This document shows, piece after piece, positions 50,563 through 58,939 of a DNA stretch of 61,986 bases (its first letter is position 1; the number at the start of each line of letters is the position of its first letter). The stretch lies in NCBI RefSeq assembly GCF_012935325.2, contig NZ_JABBYG020000028.1:1-61986 (forward strand). Direction: 5' to 3'. Origin of the DNA: Paenibacillus sp. PL91. Its GTDB lineage: Bacteria; Bacillota; Bacilli; Paenibacillales; Paenibacillaceae. The notes beneath the pieces are model-generated. The model saw only the letters and a program-made list of their open reading frames with translations. It did not search any database and was not told the origin of the DNA. The position numbers and the translations under genes were made by a program.

Positions 50563-51213
50563 TCATGCCCAAGTGGTAATCGTATCTAATGGTAATCGGT
50601 AGGATGGATAGCCTTCTTTGCTCGCTTTGCCAATCGAAAGCAGCATGACCGGCTGGAATCGCTCCTTGTCCAAGCTAAAGACCTCCGCGATTCGATCCTT
50701 GTCATAACCCGCCATTGGGTTGGTGTCATAGCCGTGGGCGCGAGCTACAAGCATCAGTTGCATCGAAACAAGACCCGAGTCCAGCATGTTTATGTCGCGC
50801 AAGGCGGATGGAGTCAGGCTTGCATAATACGGTCTTGCCTGCTGCAATTGCATATCCTTGATGTCCTGCGGCATATAGCCAAGTTCTACTGCTTTATTAA
50901 AAATTTCGTCCATATATTCAATATTGTTAGCGTCGTAAAATACCGCAATAATAGCCGAAGATGTCATAACTTGTGTCTGGTTGAAGGAGGCCAGTGGCGC
51001 AAGTTTTTCTTTGCCTTCGGCGCTGTCGATCACAAGGAAACGCCAGGGTTGCATGTTAATGGCAGATGGAGCTCGGGAAGCTTTTGCTAAAATTTCGGTC
51101 ATTTCCTCCCGACTGATTTTCACTTCGGGATCGTAAACTTTAACGGAACGACGTTCCAGTGCAATTTTATTGAAGTTGTTTGTTTTCTGGTAGTTGCCTG
51201 TAAGGATGCTCAT
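50563..51213 (-). CDS. Nitroreductase-family protein
   Basis: Start at 51213 (MSILTGNYQKTNNFNKI) with AGGAGAG just upstream; earlier start lacks one. 216 residues: ALERRSVKVYDPEVKISREEMTEILAKASRAPSAINMQPWRFLVID (FMN-binding) and GYDTNPMAGYDKDRIAEVF, RFQPVMLLSIGKASKEGYPSYRLPLD. NfsA/FRP-like flavoenzyme reducing nitro compounds or quinones. Divergent from a MerR regulator. Confidence 0.92.
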   Translation of the reverse strand: MSILTGNYQKTNNFNKIALERRSVKVYDPEVKISREEMTEILAKASRAPSAINMQPWRFLVIDSAEGKEKLAPLASFNQTQVMTSSAIIAVFYDANNIEYMDEIFNKAVELGYMPQDIKDMQLQQARPYYASLTPSALRDINMLDSGLVSMQLMLVARAHGYDTNPMAGYDKDRIAEVFSLDKERFQPVMLLSIGKASKEGYPSYRLPLDTITTWA

Positions 51214-51282
51214 GCAGGTTTCTCTCCTTTTTCGGTTGAGTTTGGAAATGATGTTGCTTATCATAACTATTAAGATGGTAAA

Positions 51283-51302
51283 CTATAAAGTATACTTTAT
51301 AG
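51283..51302. promoter_or_regulatory. 20-bp perfect palindrome, MerR operator candidate
   Basis: CTATAAAGTATACTTTATAG lies between the divergent nitroreductase and MerR genes. MerR regulators bind such dyads inside long promoter spacers. Confidence 0.7.
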
Positions 51303-51322
51303 CAAGCACTAAAAACGGGGTG

Positions 51323-51694
51323 ATGGTCATAAAGATAAGTGAAGTAGCAAAAAGTATTGATCTCCCGATTTCAACGATCCGTTATTATGAGCAAATAGGC
51401 ATTATCACGGATGAGTATGTTTTGAGGGATCAAAATAATTATCGGATTTATGCGTCAGACATCATTCATCATCTGAATGTTGTTAAACATTGTTTGGCAG
51501 TTGGCTTTTCGATTCAGGATATCAAATCAATGATCTCGAAAAACGGAATATCGAAGGATGAGCATGTAAGTCTGATACAAAATAAAATTGCGGAAATTGA
51601 AGCCGCTCAAAAAAAATTAGATGAATCCAAGCAAAACCTGTATGACATTCTCACGTTGGACATTACTTGCGAAAAAGGGTTTGGGAAATATTAA
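51323..51694 (+). CDS. MerR-family transcriptional regulator
   Basis: Start at 51323 (MVIKISEVAKSIDLPISTIRYYEQIGIITDEYVLRDQNNYRIY) after ACGGGG. 123 residues: N-terminal winged HTH, then a coiled coil (EHVSLIQNKIAEIEAAQKKLDESKQNLYDIL) and a single Cys near the end (ITCEKGFGKY) that could sense redox. Probably controls the nitroreductase. Confidence 0.9.
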   Translation: MVIKISEVAKSIDLPISTIRYYEQIGIITDEYVLRDQNNYRIYASDIIHHLNVVKHCLAVGFSIQDIKSMISKNGISKDEHVSLIQNKIAEIEAAQKKLDESKQNLYDILTLDITCEKGFGKY

Positions 51695-51769
51695 TGAATA
51701 CTTAGCAATCTGAATTAATTATCCTTTTTATGAAGTATTGATTAATCACTCTGCCTGTCACATAAGTAA

Positions 51770-52203
51770 ATGTTTAGAACAGAAGATAAGCAAGTGGATT
51801 GGGGCGGCAGCTATTTGCGTTAATTCTGACAGCCAAGTTCTCATGGTAGAAGAAGAGAAACGATGATCGGTGCCATCTGGCGGAAAAAAACAAGATGAAA
51901 CCCTGAAGAATGCTGTATTCGGGAAGTTTATTAGGAGATAGGTTACCGCTGTAAAATTATCAAAGAAATAAAAGATAAGGCAGGGGCATTTGGTCCAGTT
52001 GAATACCATGTAACCTATTTCGAAGTTGCAATTTTAGGCGGTCAACCAACTATTGATGACCCTGATGGACTCATCTATGAAATTGCTTGGAAAACTCCTA
52101 AGCAGCTAAATGAACTGTGCCATTACTTTCCATCTTTACAAAATAATGGTCTTTGTACGGATGTCCTGGTGATTAGCGTTAAGTTAACGGGCAGTTACGT
52201 TTA
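51770..52203 (+). pseudogene. NUDIX hydrolase remnant
   Basis: Nudix-box core REVY*EIGYRCKI (stop within), preceded by another stop. After it KDKAGAFGPVEYHVTYFEVAILGGQPTIDDPDGLIYEIAWKTPKQLNEL is continuous. The end KLTGSYV is read from hairpin B. Inactive by two in-frame stops. Confidence 0.7.
52179..52203 (+). repeat. R1 hairpin B
   Basis: AAGTTAACGGGCAGTTACGTTT. No A hairpin nearby. Confidence 0.65.
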
Positions 52204-52206
52204 AAA

Positions 52207-52231
52207 AGGCAACGGAAATATTCCGTTGCCT
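52207..52231 (-). terminator. Terminator of the ArsR/GHKL gene
   Basis: AGGCAACGGAA / TTCCGTTGCCT; on the minus strand followed by TTTTTAA. Confidence 0.75.
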
Positions 52232-52240
52232 GAGATTGCT

Positions 52241-53353
52241 CTACTCGATAATTTCAACACTTAGACCGGGGTGAATTTTCTGGAATTCTGCTATATGATT
52301 CAATAATTGAGTTTTATCAAAGCTGGATGCGATAATATCTTGATCCGGTCTAAAGGTAACACTGGTACCTGTCTCCTTTGTTACCCCGATTACTAATAGT
52401 TCAGATTGCGGGATTCCATGTTTGAAATCTTGACGAAACACTTTTCCTTCACGGCGAATTTCCACGGACAATCTCTCTGAGAGTGCATTAACCACCGGCA
52501 TATTGATTCCTTTAAGTCCACCTGGGGCAACTACAGAGGCACCTGTATTATAGTGTCCGATTTCCGTAAGAACTGTTTGTACTGGTGCCTTGGTTGAATT
52601 AGGTAGTGCATGAATTGGAATGCCTCGTCCATTATCAGCCACAGTCACACTTCCATCTTTCTGAAGAACTATACTTATTTCAGAACAGTAGCCGGCCTCA
52701 TGCTCTAGTACAGAGTTTTCGAGCACAGCCCATAGAAGATGGTTTGGATCGTATCCCTCGTGTTGTTCACCTAGATATGTTCCTGCATTATTTCTTGCTT
52801 CAGTAAGCTCCATATAATTACTTGTATCAAGCAGGTCGGAAATTGCAGAGAGTAACAAGAGTAAAGGCAATGTTCGGTGAGGGGGAAGGGAGTATCTACC
52901 ACCTCTTTCTTCCTGAACTAAAAGATCGGCCCCAAGTAATGCTTTAGTGTGGTGATAAAGCTGCCCGGTAGTCCCCATGTTTAATTGATCTACAATTTCT
53001 GAACCAGTAAGTGGTCCGCGTAAAACAGTGGTTAAAATGTCCAATCGCTGCTTATTACCGAGAGCAGCTAGCACTTTTGCTCCCTTATCACTGTCGAGGT
53101 CAAGCAATTGACTTACGTTTCTTTGTTGAGGATCCCATCTGAGCCCATTTTGTCCACGATATTGACCGGAATAAAAGATCTCGCCTAAATCATTCTCAAC
53201 TTCCGTTATCGGGCTCACCTTTCTAAAATCATTTACATGTAACGGTTTTTGTGACGATTGAACACCGATAAATTGACTTAGAAGTTGTTTAAGTTCATTC
53301 ATTTCCACCGTAAGAAAATCCAATTCCTTACCGTAATCCCTAGAAGTAGTCAA
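52241..53353 (-). CDS. ArsR-type HTH fused to a GyrB-like GHKL ATPase domain
   Basis: TTG start with GAGGTG upstream. 370 residues. Residues 90-160 form a winged HTH (KVLAALGNKQRLDILTTVLRGPLTGSEIVDQLNMGTTGQLYHHTKALLGADLL). From about 200 a type II topoisomerase-like ATPase follows: N box LLWAVLENSVLEH, G1 VADNGRGIP, then PVQTVLTEIGHYNTGASVVAPGGLKGINMPVVNALSERLSVEIRREG, closely echoing GyrB/ParE. No topoisomerase or primase domain follows. Suggests a regulator whose DNA binding is switched by ATP or by a GyrB ligand. Three TACGTA boxes precede it. Confidence 0.82.
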   Translation of the reverse strand: MTTSRDYGKELDFLTVEMNELKQLLSQFIGVQSSQKPLHVNDFRKVSPITEVENDLGEIFYSGQYRGQNGLRWDPQQRNVSQLLDLDSDKGAKVLAALGNKQRLDILTTVLRGPLTGSEIVDQLNMGTTGQLYHHTKALLGADLLVQEERGGRYSLPPHRTLPLLLLLSAISDLLDTSNYMELTEARNNAGTYLGEQHEGYDPNHLLWAVLENSVLEHEAGYCSEISIVLQKDGSVTVADNGRGIPIHALPNSTKAPVQTVLTEIGHYNTGASVVAPGGLKGINMPVVNALSERLSVEIRREGKVFRQDFKHGIPQSELLVIGVTKETGTSVTFRPDQDIIASSFDKTQLLNHIAEFQKIHPGLSVEIIE

Positions 53354-53382
53354 CTAACATCACCTCATTAAAATTATTTAAA

Positions 53383-53404
53383 TACGTAATTACGTAACTA
53401 CGTA
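53383..53404. promoter_or_regulatory. Three TACGTA boxes upstream of the ArsR/GHKL gene
   Basis: TACGTA at 53383, 53391 and 53399, exact 8-bp period, in the region just upstream of the start. A self-symmetric triplet is a good autoregulatory operator candidate. Confidence 0.6.
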
Positions 53405-53484
53405 TATTTTAACATGACTGTGAGTGATTGTAAATCACATCCAGTAAATTATTGGAGGGTGTTTTAGATCTCTATATAAACGAT

Positions 53485-53510
53485 GAAGGAGCTGCGGAGG
53501 CAGCTCCTTC
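53485..53510. terminator. Intrinsic terminator-like hairpin
   Basis: GAAGGAGCTGC GGAG GCAGCTCCTTC, followed by TACATCTTC without a T-run. Similar in sequence to R1 middle hairpins. Confidence 0.5.
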
Positions 53511-53557
53511 TACATCTTCACAAAATGAGATGTTTTGTACAGATGACTGCTGGGCGT

Positions 53558-53583
53558 TAAGCTAACGGGGAACGTTAGTTCCA
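53558..53583 (+). repeat. R1 hairpin A
   Basis: AGCTAACGGGGAACGTTAGTT: CTAAC pairs fully with GTTAG. Confidence 0.85.
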
Positions 53584-53612
53584 GGGGAAGAAGTTAATAA
53601 GGTGGGGAACAA

Positions 53613-53746
53613 ATGAATTTAGAAAATAACATGAGGAGAAGATCCTTTTATCAGAAATCTTGTATGAGAAAATTAGACAGGTATCAGAACAGATGGAAAT
53701 CTGGAAAGATATCAAAGAAGAGATTAAGGACTGTAAACCACGGTAA
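53613..53746 (+). pseudogene. Small helical protein with frameshift
   Basis: GGTGGGG then ATG 53613, MNLENNMRR, then a shifted frame KILLSEILYEKIRQVSEQMEIWKDIKEEIKDCKPR to 53746. About 44 residues if repaired; strongly amphipathic helix. Alone between two A hairpins. Confidence 0.4.
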
Positions 53747-53749
53747 TGT

Positions 53750-53846
53750 CGTTCAACTAACGGGTACTGATAGCTCAATAAGGGCATGAAGGTAGCCGGC
53801 TAGATGCGGCTGCCTTCTGGCAGTGAAGTAACTGGCAGGACAATTT
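53750..53846 (+). repeat. Complete R1 element
   Basis: Hairpin A CAACTAACGGGTACTGATAGC, stem GGTAGCCGGC / GCGGCTGCC, hairpin B AAGTAACTGGCAGGACAATT. Confidence 0.85.
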
Positions 53847-53933
53847 AATTAAAGACGTTTTTTATTGACCGCAATCAATTGATTTCGATTAGAATTAGAT
53901 CACATTACCTTTGGAGTGTGATCGAAGAATACT

Positions 53934-54911
53934 ATGGATAAGAATATTAAACAGCTATTCAATCAAGATATATTGAGACAAGCCGCAGAACGTTATGGTA
54001 TACGCGAAGACTCAATGATCGAATTAAATGGGTTTCAAAACTTCGTTTATTCTGGATTGGTCGGAGATCGTGAAGTTATTCTAAGAATTGCCCATATCAC
54101 ACATCAGAATGAAATATTAACGAAAGCGGAATTAGACTTTATCATGTTTTTGGCGGAGTCCGGTGTAAAAGTAGCTAGACCGATTCAGTCTTTAACGGGT
54201 GATCTTCTTCATACAATTGATGATGCTTTTGTTGTGACAGCCTTTGAGAAAGTATCTGGCAGAAATGCAAAAATTGCCGAGGAGAGCAATACTTTTTATG
54301 AGAATATAGGTCAATTTGTTGGAAAAATACATAAGCTTTCACTTCACTATACCCCCCAACATATACGCTATGAATGGAATGACAATGCTTTATTAGCTTC
54401 ATTTAAAAACTATTGTCCGTCAGAATTATATAGTAGTTTCGACCGTTTAATTGGGGAGGTTAGCGCTCTTTCCAAGGATAAAGACACATATGGCCTCATT
54501 CATGGAGATGTCAGCTGCGGTAATTATCTAAATGATGGGGATAAGGCCAATATTATCGACTTTGATGAGGCGGAATATAGTTGGTTTGTGTCTGATATTG
54601 CTACACCATTATTTTATGAAATCCCTATCCCATGGGTTGTAGATGGAGAGGTAAGAAAGGAGATTACAAAGCGATTTTTTTCCAACTTCTTAAACGGCTA
54701 TTGTAAAGAAAATACTATAAATCAAGTATGGTTAAAGAAAATACCTTTATTTATCGATTTAAGACAAGCTAGAGTTTTATCCGCGCTATATAGAAGCAGA
54801 GATTTTAATGCTCCTGATTGGAGTGAATGGGATGAACAAGCTCGACGCTTCTATTATTTCAACTTACTTGATAACACACCATATATTGATATGGACTTTT
54901 CGCGAATGTAA
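53934..54911 (+). CDS. Aminoglycoside phosphotransferase (APH)-family kinase
   Basis: 325 residues with the APH/choline-kinase fold: VILRIAHITHQNEILTKAELDFIMFLAESGVKVARPI (N-lobe), catalytic loop YGLIHGDVSCGNYL (HGDxxxxN), metal site ANIIDFDEAEYSWFVSDIATPLFY (IDFDxA). It phosphorylates a small alcohol; drug resistance or homoserine/choline-type metabolism cannot be told apart. A single-gene unit between complete R1 elements. Confidence 0.9.
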   Translation: MDKNIKQLFNQDILRQAAERYGIREDSMIELNGFQNFVYSGLVGDREVILRIAHITHQNEILTKAELDFIMFLAESGVKVARPIQSLTGDLLHTIDDAFVVTAFEKVSGRNAKIAEESNTFYENIGQFVGKIHKLSLHYTPQHIRYEWNDNALLASFKNYCPSELYSSFDRLIGEVSALSKDKDTYGLIHGDVSCGNYLNDGDKANIIDFDEAEYSWFVSDIATPLFYEIPIPWVVDGEVRKEITKRFFSNFLNGYCKENTINQVWLKKIPLFIDLRQARVLSALYRSRDFNAPDWSEWDEQARRFYYFNLLDNTPYIDMDFSRM

Positions 54912-54920
54912 AATTGTTTG

Positions 54921-55014
54921 TTCCGCTATCGGGTACGATAGCTCAATGAATACTAAGATACGGCAGCTGATATAATGGCTGCCGTTTCTCAACTAACGGG
55001 CAGTTTAGCTTAAC
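54921..55014 (+). repeat. Complete R1 element with compensated hairpin A
   Basis: GCTATCG GGTA CGATAGC: both arms changed together relative to CTAACG..CGTTAG. GC stem ACGGCAGC / GCTGCCGT, hairpin B CAACTAACGGGCAGTTTAGC. Confidence 0.9.
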
Positions 55015-55104
55015 GGAGACAAAAATTAGACGGACTAAATCAACCGAATGCCATCTATTATAACGTGCATAACAGCGAAACTTCGTCGCTACTAAATGTC
55101 CAAA

Positions 55105-55124
55105 GAAAATAAAGTATTGGACTG
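55105..55124 (-). repeat. R2 end box, inverted
   Basis: On the minus strand CAGTCCAATACTTTATTTTC. Directly adjacent to an IS3-type remnant. Confidence 0.65.
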
Positions 55125-55129
55125 ACTAA

Positions 55130-55204
55130 CATACAGATTAAGACAAAATTAAAAGGCATGAGCCCTGTACAATACCGGACACATGCCCTACAGGTAGCTT
55201 AACT
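55130..55204 (+). pseudogene. IS3-family transposase OrfB, C-terminal remnant
   Basis: IQIKTKLKGMSPVQYRTHALQVA, the terminal KLKGMSPVQYR motif of IS3-family transposases; TGTCTACTTTAGGGGTCA after the stop looks like the right terminal repeat. Confidence 0.7.
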
Positions 55205-55248
55205 AATAAGTTGTCTACTTTAGGGGTCAATGCAATTCGCAATATGCT

Positions 55249-55563
55249 CTAAGAAATTAACTTTAATCCAACTGTTGCGCCAAATATCATAAAAATGAAT
55301 AGAATCCGTCGCCAATCCTTTGATTCGCCAAAGAAAAGCATTCCGACTAGCGCTCCACCAGAAGTTCCTATTCCCGTCCATATTGCATAAGCAGTACCCA
55401 TGGGAAGGCTTCTCAATGTGAGGCTGAGAAGAATGAAGCTTACACCGTATCCGATGAATAAGATCAAATATGCTTTTAAGTTATTATCACGTTTTACTCG
55501 ATTCATACCAAGTACTCCAACAACCTCAAACAAACCAGCAGCAATTAAAGATAACCAAACCAC
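55249..55563 (-). CDS. SMR-family multidrug efflux protein, second subunit
   Basis: 104 residues, four TM helices; conserved Glu in WLSLIAAGLFEVVGVLGMN (TM1) and YAIWTGIGTSGGALVGMLFFGE. Paired SMR proteins such as EbrAB and YkkCD form heteromeric proton antiporters for cationic compounds. Start adjoins the stop of the partner. Confidence 0.92.
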   Translation of the reverse strand: MVWLSLIAAGLFEVVGVLGMNRVKRDNNLKAYLILFIGYGVSFILLSLTLRSLPMGTAYAIWTGIGTSGGALVGMLFFGESKDWRRILFIFMIFGATVGLKLIS

Positions 55564-55904
55564 TATTGTTCGGCCTCCTTAGAAGCAGGAGAACTTGTGA
55601 ATAGTTTTAGTCCCATCACACCTGCCAAGAGCAATACAATTAACAGTAATTTAAATGCCTGAACCGGTTCATTAAATATCATCATCTCTACCAGCACAGT
55701 TCCTGCTGTACCCAGTCCCGTGTATACAGCATAAACCGTTCCGACAGGTAATTTTACTGCTGCTATGAGGACAAGTGTAAAAGAAATAATCAATGATGCA
55801 ATAGAAATCATCCATAACAATGGCCCATCAGCGTGCTTGAAACCTGAAACCCAAACCACCTCAAACACAACGCCAATAAAAGTTAATATCCAACTTCGGT
55901 TCAC
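55563..55904 (-). CDS. SMR-family multidrug efflux protein, first subunit
   Basis: 113 residues, four TM helices, ILTFIGVVFEVVWVSGFKHADG with the essential Glu and VGTVYAVYTGLGTAGTVLVEMMIFNE. Slight C-terminal extension SSPASKEAEQ. Forms a heterodimer with the downstream gene. No recognisable guanidine riboswitch in the 130 bp upstream. Confidence 0.92.
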   Translation of the reverse strand: MNRSWILTFIGVVFEVVWVSGFKHADGPLLWMISIASLIISFTLVLIAAVKLPVGTVYAVYTGLGTAGTVLVEMMIFNEPVQAFKLLLIVLLLAGVMGLKLFTSSPASKEAEQ

Positions 55905-56033
55905 TTTTTAACATTCCCCCAAAATTTATAACCCTCGCAAAGGACAAGCTTCGCGCATCGAGCTTGATGTCAGCATGTATGCCGGTGCCAGATGATATAG
56001 TATTGTCTTTGTTAGAAGAGCGTCCGTATAGGT

Positions 56034-57314
56034 TTACTTGATATCGGAGGCTAATTTCTGCTTTCGCTTTCGTGACCATAAAACAACTGGTATTAGCCCC
56101 AATGCTAATGCACCACCGGCAAAAGAAAGGATTGAGTAATTGGTGTGCTCTACAACTACTCCTGATAAAATTCCTCCCGTTGCACCTGCTAGGGCTACCA
56201 GCACATCAATCGCTCCTTGTTTTTTAGCACGGTCCGTTGAATCTGTCGCATCAACAATAAGCGCTGTCCCACTAATTAAGCCAATGTTCCAGCCAAGGCC
56301 TAGCAATGCAAGAGCAAGAATGAGCAGCAACTGGGAATTAACAGGCGCTAGAGCAGCAATAAGACCTGCTAATAATAAAACAAAGCCCGATGCTATCGAC
56401 ATGGCGGTTCGGCCAATCTTATCCACCAAAATACCGGTAAAAAGGGACGGGAGATACATCAAACCGACATGAATGCCAATCACTACCCCGACGTCTCCCA
56501 AACTAAATCCATGATGTTTCATGTGAATTGGTGTCATTGTCATTATGGCTACCATAACAACTTGGGTTAGAACCATCACCGTTGCCCCAACAACAAGACC
56601 TTTATTGTTCTTGGGAGACGAATCTTTTTTCTCGACGGTCTTCGGATGAGATTCAACTGATATTGTTTTAGCTGTAATTAACGGGTCGGGACGAAGAAAA
56701 AGAAGTAATACTATTCCTGCTAAGATAAAGGATACTGCAGCTAAGATAAATAGGCCTGTAAGGACGGGAAGTCCAAAAGAAGTTGCAAAGCGGCCGGTCA
56801 TGCCCACCATATTGGGGCCAGCAACTGCCCCTAATGTAGTTGAGACCATCGCAATACTTATCGCCTTGGCTCGCTGATTTGGCTCTGCCAAGTCTGTTCC
56901 GGCATACCGTGCTTGTAAGTTTGCTGCAGTTCCTGCTCCGTAAATAAAAAGGGATAGAAACAAAAGAGGTACACTAGAATTCACTGCCGAAAGAATTACG
57001 CCAATTGCCCCAATACCACCGGCTATAAATCCCCATCCAAGACCTGACCGTCGCCCGAAACGCTGAGAAAAACGACCAATTAAAAAAGAAGCCACAGCAG
57101 AACCAAACGTTAATAGTGCGGAGGGAACACCGGCAGAACTTTCTGTACCTAACATATTCTGAGCAAGCAGCGCACCTACCGTTACTCCGGCAGCAAGCCC
57201 TGCACCGCCAAACATTTGAGATATCACAACAACGATCAGAGATCGCCTATATAAGCTACGCTGAATACTGTGGGGACCAACGTTTCTTTGAGTTTTCTGA
57301 GTTCGATATGTCAA
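56034..57314 (-). CDS. MFS transporter, drug-efflux type
   Basis: 426 residues, twelve predicted helices. Motif A-like GRFSQRFGRRSGLG between TM2 and TM3 and GILVDKIGRTAM at the repeat. A basic N-terminus MTYRTQKTQRNVGPHSIQR. Same strand as the SMR pair 130 bp downstream; an efflux cluster. Confidence 0.9.
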   Translation of the reverse strand: MTYRTQKTQRNVGPHSIQRSLYRRSLIVVVISQMFGGAGLAAGVTVGALLAQNMLGTESSAGVPSALLTFGSAVASFLIGRFSQRFGRRSGLGWGFIAGGIGAIGVILSAVNSSVPLLFLSLFIYGAGTAANLQARYAGTDLAEPNQRAKAISIAMVSTTLGAVAGPNMVGMTGRFATSFGLPVLTGLFILAAVSFILAGIVLLLFLRPDPLITAKTISVESHPKTVEKKDSSPKNNKGLVVGATVMVLTQVVMVAIMTMTPIHMKHHGFSLGDVGVVIGIHVGLMYLPSLFTGILVDKIGRTAMSIASGFVLLLAGLIAALAPVNSQLLLILALALLGLGWNIGLISGTALIVDATDSTDRAKKQGAIDVLVALAGATGGILSGVVVEHTNYSILSFAGGALALGLIPVVLWSRKRKQKLASDIK

Positions 57315-57453
57315 CGTACAATACCCCCTTTAATTGAATAGACACAACTCTACGCCGATTTTGCTTAGAATTTGAAAAGACCCTTAACGGGTCTAAATTT
57401 TCGATGCACACAGTGCTCCTCAGCTACACATAGTTCTTCCGTTGTAGTGCATA

Positions 57454-58218
57454 TTAAAAATTGTACGATTCACCGTCTCCAGGAACTAACAAACTGGAGG
57501 AAAAGCCTTTCTCTTCTCCGAAACGTTTTAGTTCTTCTCTGGATAATGTCCAGTGGTTAACAGCTTCCATATGAACAGCGATGACTTTGGCGTCTGGTGC
57601 TTTTTTATGCACCTCGAAGACATCTTCCTTGCCCATGACAAGTGAGCCGGAATCCTGCCATAGGTTATCACCGGCGTTTACAATGATAACATCAGGTGTG
57701 TGAGTATCTAATTCAATTTTGACGCCTTCATAGTATACGGTATCACCAGCTACGTATAACGTCTTTTCCTTCTCATGTTTGAAGACAACACCACTCACTT
57801 GACCCATATTTTTTAGTAATTCTTCTCCTCTACCGTGCTCACCTTGTGTTTTTATTAACTGAATACCATCAAAGAGCGTATTTTCTTCAAGGATTTCTAC
57901 TTGCTGAAAGCCATCGCTCTTAACTTGTTTAGCATCACCTTCATTTTGGACAAAAACTTTAATATTTTTGGGAAGCACTTCTTTTGCTACATCGTCGTAG
58001 TGATCTAAATGCAAATGAGTCAGAATAACCGCATCGACATCATTGATGATATGGTCAATGGACGTTGGCAAATCGTTTAAAGGGTTTCGCATTTCCTCAT
58101 TGATGCCCGCTGGAAATGGAGGATACGCACCTTTGTCTGCGAGCATGGGATCGACTAGAAATTTTTTACCTGCATATTGAACAATGATTGTCGCATTTCG
58201 AATATGTGAAATGTTCAT
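57454..58218 (-). CDS. MBL-fold metal-dependent hydrolase
   Basis: Start at 58218 (MNISHIRNATIIVQYAGKKFLVDPML) with AAGGAGA upstream. 254 residues: metal motif THLHLDHYDD (HxHxDH), VAGDTVYYEG (Asp ligand) and VIAVHMEAVNHW (last His region), as in UlaG/YddR-like enzymes. Divergent from an Lrp-family regulator, which probably controls it. Confidence 0.9.
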   Translation of the reverse strand: MNISHIRNATIIVQYAGKKFLVDPMLADKGAYPPFPAGINEEMRNPLNDLPTSIDHIINDVDAVILTHLHLDHYDDVAKEVLPKNIKVFVQNEGDAKQVKSDGFQQVEILEENTLFDGIQLIKTQGEHGRGEELLKNMGQVSGVVFKHEKEKTLYVAGDTVYYEGVKIELDTHTPDVIIVNAGDNLWQDSGSLVMGKEDVFEVHKKAPDAKVIAVHMEAVNHWTLSREELKRFGEEKGFSSSLLVPGDGESYNF

Positions 58219-58355
58219 ATTTAATATCTTCTCCTTAAGTTCCATTTTTGTTTTCTGACAAAGATAAGTTTATACTGTAAGCAATATTTGAGTACATGGT
58301 TTTAATAAAGTGTTTTGACCGATTAACTTTATTTTTGAAAGGAGCTTCCTTTGAG

Positions 58356-58757
58356 TTGGACCAAACAGATAAACGAATTATAGAAGAACTAAGTCAAAAT
58401 AGCCGAATTAAAATGAAAGAATTAGGGGAAAGAGTTCACTTAACAGGACCGGCTGCAGCAGCCCGAGTGGATAAACTTGAGGAAAATGGCGTTATAGAGG
58501 GATATAGCATTAAAGTTAATCACGCGAAACTAGGATGTTATACGTATGCCTTTCTTAATATCTACATAGAAGGTACGCACCATCAAGCATATCTCTCATT
58601 TATACAAGCAAAAGAGGAACACATCCTCAATAATTATAAGATTAGCGGGGAGGGTTGTTATCTGCTTGAGTGCAGGTTCCAAAGTAATGAAGTGTTGAAC
58701 CAATTTTTAATAGAGTTAAACAAGTATGCAAATTACAAATTATCTATTGTGATTTGA
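58356..58757 (+). CDS. Lrp/AsnC-family transcriptional regulator
   Basis: TTG start at 58356 placed after AAAGGAGC; upstream extension has no ribosome binding site. 133 residues: LDQTDKRIIEELSQNSRIKMKELGERVHLTGPAAAARVDKLEENGVIEGYSIKVN (HTH) and a RAM ligand domain YTYAFLNIYIEGTH..GEGCYLLECRF. Probably an amino-acid-responsive regulator of the divergent hydrolase. Confidence 0.9.
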   Translation: MDQTDKRIIEELSQNSRIKMKELGERVHLTGPAAAARVDKLEENGVIEGYSIKVNHAKLGCYTYAFLNIYIEGTHHQAYLSFIQAKEEHILNNYKISGEGCYLLECRFQSNEVLNQFLIELNKYANYKLSIVI

Positions 58758-58939
58758 ATTTGCTTTTCTACGATAGGCGCGACGTACACGACATGGCCCG
58801 ACCTATTCACGATGATTCCAAGGAAGTCATGAAAGTCGGAACCCCAGTTATCGAATTCTCCTTCCTCCTTAGAGTAAAGGGCTGGTTATCCAGCCCCACC
58901 TCCGTGGCCTCTGGCGTTAAGCAAATGGAGAACATTCGT

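Noticed and set aside
55904..56033. Guanidine-type riboswitch upstream of the SMR pair
   Set aside because: No conserved guanidine-I core could be recognised; the 130 bp looks like degraded sequence.
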